From a virus, in IMG/VR virus record IMGVR_UViG_3300005529_000062, positions 1 to 43,866 of that record: a DNA stretch of 43,866 nucleotides; one strand, written 5' to 3'. The notes below the pieces were generated by a model. That model was given only the letters and a program-made list of their open reading frames with translations. It had not been told where the DNA came from and searched no databases. Shown here in pieces: positions 14,095 to 24,019 of this stretch (the first letter of the stretch is position 1; each line of letters begins with the position of its first letter). The translations under genes were made by a program, and so were the position numbers.

Positions 14095-16941
14095 ATGGCC
14101 ATTGACATTGGCGACGCCATCCTGACTTTTACCCTGGATCAATCCCAGGGGATGGCGCAACTGGATCAGCTTGGTGCCGAGATTCCGGCCAAAATGCAGC
14201 CTGCCCAAGCTGCGATCAATGCCACCTCGGAATCAGTCGAAAAAATGACTGAGCAGATGACAGTCGGGCAGAACGGGGCAGTCAAGCTCGGCGAGGTGAT
14301 GAACCTAGCTGGCGAAGAAAGCCGCGAATCCATGTATGAGGCGCGCGGGGAAGTGGAACTGTTGGGCGAGATGATAGGCGTCCGGTTGCCGCGGCACGTT
14401 CGCTCCTTCATTTCCGAGTTGCCGGGCGTTGGTTCGGCCCTCTCCGCAGCATTCCAGGCAACCGCCATCATTTTCATCATCGACGCCCTAGTTCAAGTCG
14501 GCGAAAAGATTACGGAGTTCACCCATCGCGCCGAGAAAATCAGCGAGGCCTGGGACGCAGTCCATGAATCCGAGCAACAGGCGCTCGATCACCTCACCAA
14601 TGATCTGATTAAGGCGCAGGTCGAGACGGACAAACTCACCGGTGACCATCTCGGTGCGTTGCTACTAGAACTTCAATTGATCGACCGCACTACGCTCTCG
14701 AACCTGCGCAACGAGTTCATAAAACTAGAAAAAGAAGCGGACAAAGCCTTCGAGTCAATGGACGCGAATATGTTCGAGAGTCTGCTCGGCGGCTTTGAAG
14801 GTTCGGGAGAAGCCAAGGGCGTATTCGATACGATGGCCAAGTCGGTGAACGATGCGCTCGCCACCGGCAAGGCGGACTCTTTTCTTAAGGCCTTGAACGC
14901 GATCAACGCGGCGGCCACAACCGCAAGCGAAAGACTCAAGACGGCCACGCTGCCCGCCGACCAACTCGAAGCGTGGGCAGAAATCAACAAACGCGCCGAG
15001 GCCTATCGGGAATTACTGGAACAGACCGCAGCGCTCGACTGGCAGGAAAAACTCAACGATGCGCTGAATCTGGTCAAGCAACAAGAGACCGATCTAGAGC
15101 AGCGGGCCAAGCGCACGATGGAAGCCCGCATCGAGGCAGCGAAAGCAGCAGAGAATGCGGAGCACGATGCCTTCAATCAGGGAAAGATCAGCGCCGAAGA
15201 GTGGGCCCAGGCGCAGAGCAAGGCCACCGACGAAACCGCCAAGGCGCATGTCGATTACGCGAACTCGATTGCTGCCATCGTCAAACAGCAAGAACAACTT
15301 TCCGAGCAGTTAAAAACCGGCAGCATCAACGTTCAGCAGTGGATTGATGCCCAGAAGCGTTCCGCCGACAGCAGCAAGAGCGTCGCCGCGGCGCAGGATG
15401 CGCAAACCGAGAAGCTAAAGGAATGGAACTCCGTCGCGAAGGCAGCAGAAGATTCCTTGACCAAGGCGCAAGCGGAAACCGCCAAACTGCGCGACGAGAT
15501 GTTCAAGCTGGTTTTCCCCGTCGACAAAGCCCATGAGCAGACGCAGGCCTTCAAGGCGCTTGAAGCGGCAGAAAACAAATTAGCCGAGGCTCAGAAAACC
15601 CTGGCCGAAGCGCAAGTCTCGGCAGACTTCTCCGAACAGAAGGCCGCAATCACCCAACTGGCCAACTTGCGCATCATTTCGAAGGAGCAGGAAGCGCAGA
15701 TGCTCGCGCGGCTCAATCAGCAGGAAGAGCGCGATGCCATGACAGCGCTGAATCAACTGCTGGCTCAGCAGGAGCAGGCGCTGAATGTAGCCAAAGCCAA
15801 ATTCGAGCAGGCATCGAAGGACGTACTCTTCTCTCCTGCGGAACTGGCCGATCTCAAGGCCCATCTCGATGAGGCCCAAGCCGCCTACGACAAGACACAA
15901 ACCGAAATCGTCAAACGCAGTGCCCAGTTCAATAGCCAGCTAATCAGCCAATCGCGAGGCTACTATGGCGAAGCATTGGCTCTTGCGGTCGCGAGCGGCA
16001 ATCAGATCCTTGCCGAGAAGCTGAAAGAAAACCATGCCGCGCTGCTGGTCGCTGAGGGAGAACTCGCAGAAGCCAAGGCGCGAAAAGTTAATACGGATGC
16101 AATCCAGAACGAGATCAAGCATCTCCAGAACATCGAAAAAGAACTGACCAAAGAAGCTCGCACCGGCAAAACCGTCAATGCTGGATTGATTTCAGAGTTT
16201 GCGCAACTTTCCAAAACCATCGCCGCCTATGACGCCGAACTGCAAGACAGCGGCTCTAAAACCGCCGCATGGGGAGCGTCGATCGGAACAGTCTTATCGG
16301 AGGTTGCGCAAGCCTACGCCGCAGGCGCGGTCAGCATCGAGCAGGCGCTGGCGAAAGTGGCTGCGGCAGAAATCTCAGCCATCGCGCAAGTGGCCGAGAA
16401 AGAAGGAACCAAGCAACTGGCTCTCGCTTTCGGATCGTACCCCGACTTTGCAGGCATGGCGCAGCATTTCGCTTCGGCCACGCTTTGGTTCGGTCTTGCA
16501 GGCGGGCTTTCTGCCGCATCTGGCGCATTGTCTGGCAGTGGAAGCGGCAGGTCCTCTTCTGCATCTTCCTCGAATGCAGGCGTCTCAGCCGGAAACCCGA
16601 CCAATCTTGCCGGCGGATCACAACCCACTCAGGTCATCAATGTCACCCATCTCGCTTCGGGCGGATTAGTCACCGGACCGACGCTTGCCGTGATCGGCGA
16701 TTCCGCAAGCGGTGGCAGCTCACGCGAAGCCGTGCTCCCGCTCGACAATGGTCCAGCCCTGAAAGCGATCGCCAACGCCATCAGTGCGCAGATGAAAAAC
16801 ATGGGCGGCTACAGCGAAGTGCCGCAGATTCATTTGCACGGCAGTCTGGCAGCATTGGTCAGCGAAATCAACTATCAGACCAAATCCGGTCGCATCCGCC
16901 TGCACGCAACCACCTCCGACAAAACCATCCGCAAAGCCTAA
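14095..16941 (+). CDS. Tape measure protein
   Basis: 948 residues. Long helical sequence with Ala/Glu/Gln/Lys bias (about 150-720), a hydrophobic segment near 118-143 (SAAFQATAIIFIIDALVQ), another near the C-terminus (LWFGLAGGLSAASGALSG), then a Ser/Gly-rich stretch and the typical tape measure C-terminal domain, ASGGLVTGPTLAVIGD followed by REAVLPLD. It sets tail length and is ejected into the cell envelope. At about 0.15 nm per residue, a family rule of thumb, the tail would be roughly 140 nm. It follows the frameshifted chaperone pair, as in most siphophages. Confidence 0.9.
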   Translation: MAIDIGDAILTFTLDQSQGMAQLDQLGAEIPAKMQPAQAAINATSESVEKMTEQMTVGQNGAVKLGEVMNLAGEESRESMYEARGEVELLGEMIGVRLPRHVRSFISELPGVGSALSAAFQATAIIFIIDALVQVGEKITEFTHRAEKISEAWDAVHESEQQALDHLTNDLIKAQVETDKLTGDHLGALLLELQLIDRTTLSNLRNEFIKLEKEADKAFESMDANMFESLLGGFEGSGEAKGVFDTMAKSVNDALATGKADSFLKALNAINAAATTASERLKTATLPADQLEAWAEINKRAEAYRELLEQTAALDWQEKLNDALNLVKQQETDLEQRAKRTMEARIEAAKAAENAEHDAFNQGKISAEEWAQAQSKATDETAKAHVDYANSIAAIVKQQEQLSEQLKTGSINVQQWIDAQKRSADSSKSVAAAQDAQTEKLKEWNSVAKAAEDSLTKAQAETAKLRDEMFKLVFPVDKAHEQTQAFKALEAAENKLAEAQKTLAEAQVSADFSEQKAAITQLANLRIISKEQEAQMLARLNQQEERDAMTALNQLLAQQEQALNVAKAKFEQASKDVLFSPAELADLKAHLDEAQAAYDKTQTEIVKRSAQFNSQLISQSRGYYGEALALAVASGNQILAEKLKENHAALLVAEGELAEAKARKVNTDAIQNEIKHLQNIEKELTKEARTGKTVNAGLISEFAQLSKTIAAYDAELQDSGSKTAAWGASIGTVLSEVAQAYAAGAVSIEQALAKVAAAEISAIAQVAEKEGTKQLALAFGSYPDFAGMAQHFASATLWFGLAGGLSAASGALSGSGSGRSSSASSSNAGVSAGNPTNLAGGSQPTQVINVTHLASGGLVTGPTLAVIGDSASGGSSREAVLPLDNGPALKAIANAISAQMKNMGGYSEVPQIHLHGSLAALVSEINYQTKSGRIRLHATTSDKTIRKA

Positions 16942-16959
16942 GCGAGTCTCGACTTTCTC

Positions 16960-17430
16960 ATGGCACTACTGGTTCCCAAGATCACCTATCCGGCTGCTGC
17001 GCCGACCACCACGCTTACCTTCACTTATCCGCCGGTCGAAAAACCATTCGGCGCGACCAACGACGGCGATGAGATTGAATCGGTGCGCAATGACTCGATC
17101 ACGCTCTCGGGATTGCGGCAGTCGATGTTCTACCGGACGGACACCTTTAAGCACCTCATCATGGCGAACGTTCCCCAGAGCGACATGCAGAACTGGAAAG
17201 CGTTCATCACCTACGTCCAGCAGGGTGGAAGTTTTCTTTATTACCCCGATTCGACGGGGACGGCTTACGACGAATGGCTGCTTGAAGATTCCGGCGGCTC
17301 ACAACGTTCGCAGACTTCGAGCAGCATGGTTTCTTCTTCGACCAACTGGGCTCCGAAATATGTGGAGCGTCATCTGGCTCAGTTTGAGCTGGTGATGCGT
17401 AAAGTCCCCGGCGGATTGACTCACGCATGA
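16960..17430 (+). CDS. Putative distal tail protein
   Basis: 156 residues, 18 bases after the tape measure. Beta-rich with TLTFTYPPVEKPFG at the start, LRQSMFYRTDTFKHLIM in the middle and a W-A-P-K-Y-V-E-R-H-L-A-Q-F-E-L-V-M-R-K strand at the end. The order (tape measure, small beta protein, hub) fits a Dit-like tail-tip protein. No diagnostic motif was seen, so the call relies on position and general layout. Confidence 0.5.
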   Translation: MALLVPKITYPAAAPTTTLTFTYPPVEKPFGATNDGDEIESVRNDSITLSGLRQSMFYRTDTFKHLIMANVPQSDMQNWKAFITYVQQGGSFLYYPDSTGTAYDEWLLEDSGGSQRSQTSSSMVSSSTNWAPKYVERHLAQFELVMRKVPGGLTHA

Positions 17431-17585
17431 GGCTTTTGCGCTCACTCCGTCAATACACCTTTGGCTGGCTTCTGTGCGCACTCTTTGGCCATCTTCCCTG
17501 GGTCCATGAGTTCGCCTACGGAAGTCACTGGATTCGGCGCAAAGCGATGATGCACTGCGACCGCTGCGGTAACTACTGGGTATGA
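17427..17585 (+). CDS. DUF1660-like small zinc protein
   Basis: 52 residues, read directly from the gap; it starts by ATGA overlap with the previous gene and ends by ATGA overlap with the next. The pattern C17-x4-G-H22 ... H-C44-x-R-C47-G is that of the small prophage DUF1660 family (C-x-x-x-x-GH ... C-x-RCG). A hydrophobic N-terminal stretch with basic residues precedes it. Overlap at both ends leaves little doubt that the gene is real. Its role is unknown. Confidence 0.7.
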   Translation: MRLLRSLRQYTFGWLLCALFGHLPWVHEFAYGSHWIRRKAMMHCDRCGNYWV

Positions 17586-19588
17586 TCTCTGTTTCTTCAG
17601 CGTTTCAAGCGGCCAATGCGGCACTTGCCAAGCAGCCGATCTATCTGATCGAGATTGCCGGATACACTCGCGCCTTCTCGACTATCGGCGGACTGGGCAC
17701 CTTCGAAAGCCTGATCCCTGACATCGTGCTCCAGTCAGGAAACCTATCAAACATCGGCGGCGCTTTCGGCTTCCCTGGCACCGTCACTCTTCCGAACTCG
17801 ACTCCAGCGGGAAATATCCTTTACGCCTTCATGAACAACGAAGACGGAGGAACGTCGCCGGGAATTTCAGACACTGGCGGAAATACCTGGACACCGATCT
17901 GCTCAAACGTCGTAACTGCGTCGGGCGTGGGCAATGTCAGCATCTGGCGCGCGGTCTCCGTCGGAACCGGACCGGGAAATCAAATCACCTTCACCACCGG
18001 CGCGAACCGTTCCTCGAGTGACTTCTTTGTGATCGAGATTCCTGCAGCTTATTCGGCCTCTTTTTTCAGCCACAGCTCGGGCAGCGGAACTCCGTCTGGA
18101 ACCACATCGGATGGCAACACGCTAACCGTGCCAATGAACTTTTCGGGTCCGATCATCGACCTTTTCATGATCTCGGTGAATTCAGGCAGCGGCGTCACTG
18201 CCGCGACGGCCATCGGGCTGATTTGCTCGACTTCTTTTTCCGTCAAAGACCCGGAGCAGATACTTTCGCAAGCCGGAGGAGCGGCTGTAGTCGGGGGAGC
18301 AAAATCGACCGGATACGACTGGCTGGTATCAATTGACGATCAGAAACTCACCGTGAGCGATCTGGACGGGGGAGCGGATTTGGCCGATCTGACCTTCACC
18401 ATTCAAGATCGCGGCCAGCAGTTCACGGCCGATTTGTCGCAGTTCGTCTTCGAAGGCAAGAAGGCGCGACTCTTGCACGGCTTCGTCGGCATGACGATCA
18501 CGGACTTCATGCCCATGTTTACCGGCGAAATCGATAGCGTCGATTCCGCAAACGGCAACATGGAGTATCAGTTCACGGTCTCATCCATCAACCTGCGCAA
18601 GCTGGCCGCGAAAATCTATCTCACTGGCGATGACGGCTTCGCAATCGATTCCAAGCATCCGAAGACCATCAACGCCCATCCGCTCGACGTGCTGGTCGAC
18701 GCCTTGGAGCAAGCGGGAATCTCCGACACCTTCATCGACACGGCGAAGATCGACTACTACCGCGACAACCCGTACTCTGGCGCACAGTTCGTTTTCACTC
18801 TGACCTCGGCACCCACTGCGAAAGACTTCATCGAGAACGAGATCATGAAGCCGCTCGCCATGTATCTCTGGGAAAACAATCTCGGGCAGGTCTCGATCAA
18901 TTCCTTCTATCCCGCAGTCTCGGGCGCAGGCGGCTATACCCCGCCAACGCCGCCAGTAATGACGGCTGTAGTGAGTACGACGCCATCAGACGCCAACCAG
19001 ATGGAAGCTCCGATCGCGCAGGAAGCGCCGCTGGTTAACCAGGTGATCTTCAAGTTCGACGATGACGGAACTGGGAACGGGAACTTTAACGCGGAGCAGA
19101 TCGTCGACCTCGATGCCAGCATCGCCAAGTACGGACTCGTCGGCGGACAGACCATCGAGTCGCAGGGGATGAAGTCCGGCTTTCAGGGATATTTCCTGGC
19201 GGCCTTCGGTGGCAGATTGATCTCGCTGCGCTACGGCTTTAAGAGCCTCACCTTTGACCCGCTCCCGCTGACCTGGAACGCCTGCGTACTAGAGCCCGGC
19301 GACATCATCGCGGTAACCAATCCTTTTGTCCCCGACCGCGTGGCTGGAGTCCTCGGAATCACCGGACAATTCTTCGAAGTGCTCGACCGCAACTGGCGCT
19401 TCATGGATGGGGTGATCGAAGTAAAACTCTTGGCAATCAACTTCTCACTATTCAAGCAGTACCAGATCGCACCGAACGCGGAAGCCGATTATGCCTCAGC
19501 GTCGACAACCGACAAAGGGAAATACATGTTCCAGTGCGACTCAACCGGACACTACTCGACCGGAGCGACGGCGAACACGCTGGGATAG
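17582..19588 (+). CDS. Tail hub/baseplate protein with inserted adhesin-like domain
   Basis: 668 residues, starting by ATGA overlap. The first 35 residues and residues about 230-640 read as a tail-tip hub: YDWLVSIDDQKLTVSDLDGG, LVDALEQAGISDTFIDTA, and the strand-rich part ending in the L-E-P-G-D-I-I-A-V-T-N segment that is typical of Tal/gpJ-type proteins. Between residues about 43 and 215 lies an extra domain of the same pattern as the repeats of the 22688-24019 protein (NILYAFMNN, ISDTGGNTWTPI, an aromatic strand, then I-P-A-A). An adhesin-like domain inserted into a hub suggests an extra host-contact module at the tip. Confidence 0.6.
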   Translation: MISVSSAFQAANAALAKQPIYLIEIAGYTRAFSTIGGLGTFESLIPDIVLQSGNLSNIGGAFGFPGTVTLPNSTPAGNILYAFMNNEDGGTSPGISDTGGNTWTPICSNVVTASGVGNVSIWRAVSVGTGPGNQITFTTGANRSSSDFFVIEIPAAYSASFFSHSSGSGTPSGTTSDGNTLTVPMNFSGPIIDLFMISVNSGSGVTAATAIGLICSTSFSVKDPEQILSQAGGAAVVGGAKSTGYDWLVSIDDQKLTVSDLDGGADLADLTFTIQDRGQQFTADLSQFVFEGKKARLLHGFVGMTITDFMPMFTGEIDSVDSANGNMEYQFTVSSINLRKLAAKIYLTGDDGFAIDSKHPKTINAHPLDVLVDALEQAGISDTFIDTAKIDYYRDNPYSGAQFVFTLTSAPTAKDFIENEIMKPLAMYLWENNLGQVSINSFYPAVSGAGGYTPPTPPVMTAVVSTTPSDANQMEAPIAQEAPLVNQVIFKFDDDGTGNGNFNAEQIVDLDASIAKYGLVGGQTIESQGMKSGFQGYFLAAFGGRLISLRYGFKSLTFDPLPLTWNACVLEPGDIIAVTNPFVPDRVAGVLGITGQFFEVLDRNWRFMDGVIEVKLLAINFSLFKQYQIAPNAEADYASASTTDKGKYMFQCDSTGHYSTGATANTLG

Positions 19589-19599
19589 CTATTCAAACG

Positions 19600-19731
19600 A
19601 TGGCGTTCCAGAACGTAGATAGTGAACCGCGCATTCATGCTGGTCGCAGCAAGGACAAATCATTAAATACCGCGATCCAGTTTTACTTTTTCTCCATCCG
19701 CAGAGGCAGCTACATTTCGGCTTGCGACTGA
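19600..19731 (+). CDS. Possible 43-residue protein
   Basis: ATG at 19600, ending at 19731, in the 185-base gap between hub and fibre genes. It has no strong Shine-Dalgarno. The product is basic with a short aromatic stretch (IQFYFFSIRRG). Nothing else supports it; it may be chance. The rest of the gap holds no recognisable signal. Confidence 0.2.
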   Translation: MAFQNVDSEPRIHAGRSKDKSLNTAIQFYFFSIRRGSYISACD

Positions 19732-19773
19732 CCTCAGGGTTTTCTTCGTTAACTTCCATACCTCTCTTTTAGC

Positions 19774-22686
19774 ATGGGCCTCAAGCTCTCATCTCCTCCT
19801 GGATTCGCCGATCTCGCCGATTCCGTTTTAGCTTCCACCAAACCTGCGCTCGGAATCGATCTCGCCAAAATCTACGAGAACTCGGCCTTCGGCATGGTGC
19901 GGACGGAAGTCTTTTCAGGCATCTACACCAACGGTGACACCGTTCCACTGCCAGTTTCACCGCATGACGGCTACGCCTATTCCCGCGATGAACTGCTCTA
20001 TTTCTGGACCATCTACAACTCAGCGAACATTCAAACCGGATGGATTTCGGGAGCCGATTCGCTCTTCTACGCGGCGTGGCTGGTCGATCAAACGACGGGC
20101 GAAGTCTTCTGCGACGAATGGTATCGGCGTTCCGGCAATCATGCCGACATCACCCACACCAATGACGGGATTTTGCAGGTCTGGACGGTTGCCCAGAGAC
20201 AACTTTCGAATCTAGTTCTCGCGTCCTCGCCGAGCTATTCCGCCATCACTGGATCATGGATCGGAACCGACAAGCCGCTAACTCAGCAACTGGCGCAAGG
20301 GCTGAATGACGATGCGAAGTTCGCCGTTCTCAACAAAGAATTCTTCTATCTCGGCGAGTATTACAACGGGCAAACTGTAACGCTTCCCATTTCGCCCGCC
20401 GATGGCTACCACTACAGTTCGGCAGAGTGCAAGTTTCTTCCTTCCTGGCGCTGGACTTCGGTCGGAAATGTCTCGCCCATGCAAGCCCCGCCTCTGGCCT
20501 ATGGCCAGTTAGGGCCGATCAAAGCCTCGGTGAACGGGAGCGGCGTAGTTTCCTGCTCCTGCTCGATGATCGACGATGGCGGGAATCTGAATACGCCGCC
20601 GGCGCTCGGGCGAGTTGCGGTCTTTGCTTTTTGCCAAAGAAGTGGAACGCCCGGAACCATCACGCCGACCGCGAACTCCTTCGCCGAAATTTCCTTTGAC
20701 GATTTCATGCCGGGATCTGATCTTCCGGCAGCGAACGTCCAGCAAATCGAAAACAACATCCTCGAATCCCTGCTGACGCCGGAATACTTCGGGCCAACCA
20801 CGCACGCGAATGGCGACACCATCGCGCTTCCAACTTCGCCGATTGACGGCTACGTTTATTCGCGTTCCGAGTGCCAGTATCTCTGGAATTGGTCAGACAC
20901 GACCAATCAAACGGGCTCCAACCTGCGAATGCCCCTCTTTCTCGGGCATATCGACCAGACCACCGGCGTTGTGACCCTGCACGTCTGGCGCTTGCCGCCT
21001 GGCAGTAACCCCGTCGATGACAACGACTCGCTGGCTAGAATCAGCGTACTGATCTTAGCCAGAAGGAACGCCTCGGCACCCGCTGCGACACCCGCTCCAA
21101 GCACCAATCCACCCGCCGACAATTCGAGCACTTCGACCAGCGTGGATGCGCCGGATGGCGTAGAAATCCAGGTCAATAGCGTTCTCATTCCTTCGCCCGA
21201 GACGGCAAATTTTAACGGTTCACTACCATCCGCACCGACCGGAACTAGAAACGTTGTCTTTCAAGCCGACGCGCTCGATCCGACCAATATCTCGGCCAAT
21301 GTTCCGAATGTCGGCGGCGTCGATGCGCGGACCTCGACTTCAGAAACCATTGGACTCGCCAGCCAGGGAAAACTGGTCACGCTCAACAACGCGAGCGCGG
21401 TCTCCGTCTCGCTCGATTCAACCGCTGGCGGCGGCGGTGGAGGAGTAACGACGCTCGACATGCTGGCTTGGGTGATGATCGACTATCCGGATCGCACAAC
21501 CAAGCACCTCGTCGGAACCGGAGTTTACGCTGCCAACTGGTGCGACGCCGACGGGCAGAAGTTCTGGCTCATCAAGAATTCAGCCGGTAATCCTTGGGAC
21601 ATTAACACCTACGATTCGAATTTCATCTACCACTGGATCACCGAGAATGCCGACGAGGGAACCTGGGGAACCGCAACCGCCTGGAAGCGCGCACTCTCGC
21701 CGCGGCCGGTGATGCCCCGCTTCTTTGATCCCAGCGCGCCTTTCACCATCAATACCAATGGCTCAAATCCTTTCCAGCGAACCACCAACTGCGGAGCGGA
21801 TTCAGAACCGCTGATCGATCTCGGCAATATCTCCTGTACGACTTATCCGCCAACGTCGATGGCATGGGGCGGAGACGTAGGAACGCAACCTACCATCAAA
21901 CTCGAATACTTCTACGGTCACCAGCGCGAACAGTATTTCTGGGTCCAGAACTTCGGGCTGGTGCAGTGGACACACGCGAATCTCTCGGGCGGTAGCTATG
22001 TCATCGATCAGACCTCGACGCATGTCACCTTTGCATCGGGCGGCTGCCCAACGCCGAACTTCCCCTGCTACTCGACGCTAGTCACGGCGGGCACCTGGAT
22101 CGGCGGCGCGCCGGGCTCTGGTGGCAACGTCGCCAATCCTTCGAGTTCGCCACCGACCAGTAGCGCAACCCCTTCAACATTTTTCTGCGCGGTCAAGAAT
22201 CTCGGCGCGGGTACTGCGACGCTAACCCCGACGTCAGGAACGATAGACGTAGCGGCCAGCAAGAACCTCGACCAGAATCAAAGCTGCTGGCTTTTCTTTG
22301 ACGGCACCAACTGGCAATCGCTGACTGGTTCTGCGGGAACAACGAGCTTTGAAGTGGTCTCGGCCGTAGGCGGGAAACCGACGGCAAATCAGTTGGTCAT
22401 GATCTACACTGCTGGCCGCGCCGAGACTTTCCCGGCGAACTTCGCTTCGCCCAATTCAGTCGGATCAGCCGGGACGAACCCGACGGCAACCGCCAGCTAC
22501 ACGGTCAAAAAGAACGGCACTTCGGTTGGAACCATTTCGATTTCAACCTCTGGGGTATTCACTTTCACAACCACTGGTGGGACCAGTTTCACCTTGGCCG
22601 CAGGTGACCGGCTGACGATCACCGCCCCTAGTTCACAGGACGCGACCTTGGCCGATGTCGCAATCACGCTGACCGGAACGAGATAA
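19774..22686 (+). CDS. Tail fibre / receptor-binding protein with three repeats
   Basis: 970 residues. Three tandem repeats of about 145 residues begin near 43, 187 and 334. Each has NG[DQ]T[VI]xLPxSPxDGYxYS followed by an acid, then hydrophobic aromatics (LLYFWTIY, KFLPSWRW, QYLWNWS). A Thr/Pro/Ser-rich linker (about 430-455) leads to further beta domains. The final 110 residues match a common fibre C-terminal domain: GKPTANQLVMIYTAGR, ASYTVKKNGTSVGTI and LAAGDRLTITAP. The position after the hub and the length suggest the main receptor-binding fibre. No Shine-Dalgarno is obvious before the ATG. Confidence 0.7.
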   Translation: MGLKLSSPPGFADLADSVLASTKPALGIDLAKIYENSAFGMVRTEVFSGIYTNGDTVPLPVSPHDGYAYSRDELLYFWTIYNSANIQTGWISGADSLFYAAWLVDQTTGEVFCDEWYRRSGNHADITHTNDGILQVWTVAQRQLSNLVLASSPSYSAITGSWIGTDKPLTQQLAQGLNDDAKFAVLNKEFFYLGEYYNGQTVTLPISPADGYHYSSAECKFLPSWRWTSVGNVSPMQAPPLAYGQLGPIKASVNGSGVVSCSCSMIDDGGNLNTPPALGRVAVFAFCQRSGTPGTITPTANSFAEISFDDFMPGSDLPAANVQQIENNILESLLTPEYFGPTTHANGDTIALPTSPIDGYVYSRSECQYLWNWSDTTNQTGSNLRMPLFLGHIDQTTGVVTLHVWRLPPGSNPVDDNDSLARISVLILARRNASAPAATPAPSTNPPADNSSTSTSVDAPDGVEIQVNSVLIPSPETANFNGSLPSAPTGTRNVVFQADALDPTNISANVPNVGGVDARTSTSETIGLASQGKLVTLNNASAVSVSLDSTAGGGGGGVTTLDMLAWVMIDYPDRTTKHLVGTGVYAANWCDADGQKFWLIKNSAGNPWDINTYDSNFIYHWITENADEGTWGTATAWKRALSPRPVMPRFFDPSAPFTINTNGSNPFQRTTNCGADSEPLIDLGNISCTTYPPTSMAWGGDVGTQPTIKLEYFYGHQREQYFWVQNFGLVQWTHANLSGGSYVIDQTSTHVTFASGGCPTPNFPCYSTLVTAGTWIGGAPGSGGNVANPSSSPPTSSATPSTFFCAVKNLGAGTATLTPTSGTIDVAASKNLDQNQSCWLFFDGTNWQSLTGSAGTTSFEVVSAVGGKPTANQLVMIYTAGRAETFPANFASPNSVGSAGTNPTATASYTVKKNGTSVGTISISTSGVFTFTTTGGTSFTLAAGDRLTITAPSSQDATLADVAITLTGTR

Positions 22687-22687
22687 A

Positions 22688-24019
22688 ATGGCTGTCGCCC
22701 ACGTTCAAGACGCCTCGAATACCGCGCACAACGCCAGCTCGGTTGCAAAGGCCTTCACCTCGAATAACACCTCGGGGAACATGCTGCTGGTTGCCGTGGG
22801 CGTTTGGCGATCCTCGGGAGGCTTCACTGACCCTAGCCTTTCAGACACGCGGGGCAACACCTGGAAGCTGGTGCTTGCAACCGCACGGCAGTTGCAGTCA
22901 GGGCAGAGTTGCCTCTATCTTTTCGCCGCCTACAACTGCGCCGCCGGAGCGAACACCGTCACTGCTACGGTCGGGGTTACGTGCGACATCGACATCGCCA
23001 TTCACGAATACTCGGGCTGTGCGACGGTCACCGCGCGAGATCAATCAGCCTCAGGCTCCAATTATCAGACATCCCACATTGACGCCGGCACGATCCAGAC
23101 CCAGCTTGCCAACGAAGTGGTTTTTTCCTGCGCCTACGATCAATCGAACGGAGTTCAGACCTTTACCCCGACTTCGGGATGGACGCAGCGGCAGCAGACG
23201 GCAAACCCGGGCGCTGAAAGTCTGGTCACCTACGATCAACTGGTCAGCGCCACCGGGACTTTCAGCAATACCGTCAACATAACCAACACTTCGCACGGTT
23301 TTCATGCGATGGTCGTCAGCTTTGCCGACACCAGTACTCCCGACGATCTCGTACAGTATGTCGGGAATTCGGCAAGCTCGGCGTCTTCAGTTGCCACCCC
23401 GTCTTTCACGAACGGTGCCGGAAATCTTTTGCTGCTTGCGATCGCGCGCTGGACGAGTACGACACTCGGAACCATATCGAGTGTCACCGACAGTAAGGGG
23501 AACACTTGGACGCTGATCGCATCGACCACGATTGTTGCGGTCGGCGGGCACGGCCAGTCGCAGCTTCATCTTTATGCCTGTGCATCAGCCGCAGCGGGTG
23601 CAAATGTCATCACCGTCTCGACCTCCAGCGCACAAGATTCGCTTCAGATCGTCGCCCTTGAATATTCCCCGAGCACGATCAATGCCGAGATCTTCAATTC
23701 GCAGGGGAGCGGAGGGGTCTCGAACGTTGCCAGCGGTTCAATCACCCTCGATGCGGGAATAGCCGTTGGCTTCGGCTTCAATCAGAGCGACAATGTCGGG
23801 ATCTATTCAGACTTCAGCGGGACGGGATGGCGCAAGCGCGTCGGTCAATCGACTACAAGTTTCACATCGCTCGGAATTTTCGATCAGGTACTCGCTTCCA
23901 GTTCATCAATTGAAGAAACGATCTCGCTTCCATCGGGAAGCACTTCTTTCGGCCTCCATGTCATTGTCGCGGGTAAACAGCAGACCACGCCGCCGATCAT
24001 GGAGTTTGTCATCACCTAG
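22688..24019 (+). CDS. Tandem-repeat adhesin-like tail protein
   Basis: 443 residues, starting two bases after the fibre stop codon. Two copies of one domain of about 210 residues: copy 1 has GNMLLVAVGVW and LSDTRGNTWKLV; copy 2 (from about 216) has GNLLLLAIARW and VTDSKGNTWTLI. Both end in strands with F-x-x-M/V-V-V-S or H-V-I-V-A-G-K. The same pattern occurs in the hub insertion and in the secreted protein at 7566-8309. Beta-sandwich adhesion domains are the likely fold; binding target unknown. Probably an accessory fibre or tip decoration. Confidence 0.55.
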   Translation: MAVAHVQDASNTAHNASSVAKAFTSNNTSGNMLLVAVGVWRSSGGFTDPSLSDTRGNTWKLVLATARQLQSGQSCLYLFAAYNCAAGANTVTATVGVTCDIDIAIHEYSGCATVTARDQSASGSNYQTSHIDAGTIQTQLANEVVFSCAYDQSNGVQTFTPTSGWTQRQQTANPGAESLVTYDQLVSATGTFSNTVNITNTSHGFHAMVVSFADTSTPDDLVQYVGNSASSASSVATPSFTNGAGNLLLLAIARWTSTTLGTISSVTDSKGNTWTLIASTTIVAVGGHGQSQLHLYACASAAAGANVITVSTSSAQDSLQIVALEYSPSTINAEIFNSQGSGGVSNVASGSITLDAGIAVGFGFNQSDNVGIYSDFSGTGWRKRVGQSTTSFTSLGIFDQVLASSSSIEETISLPSGSTSFGLHVIVAGKQQTTPPIMEFVIT

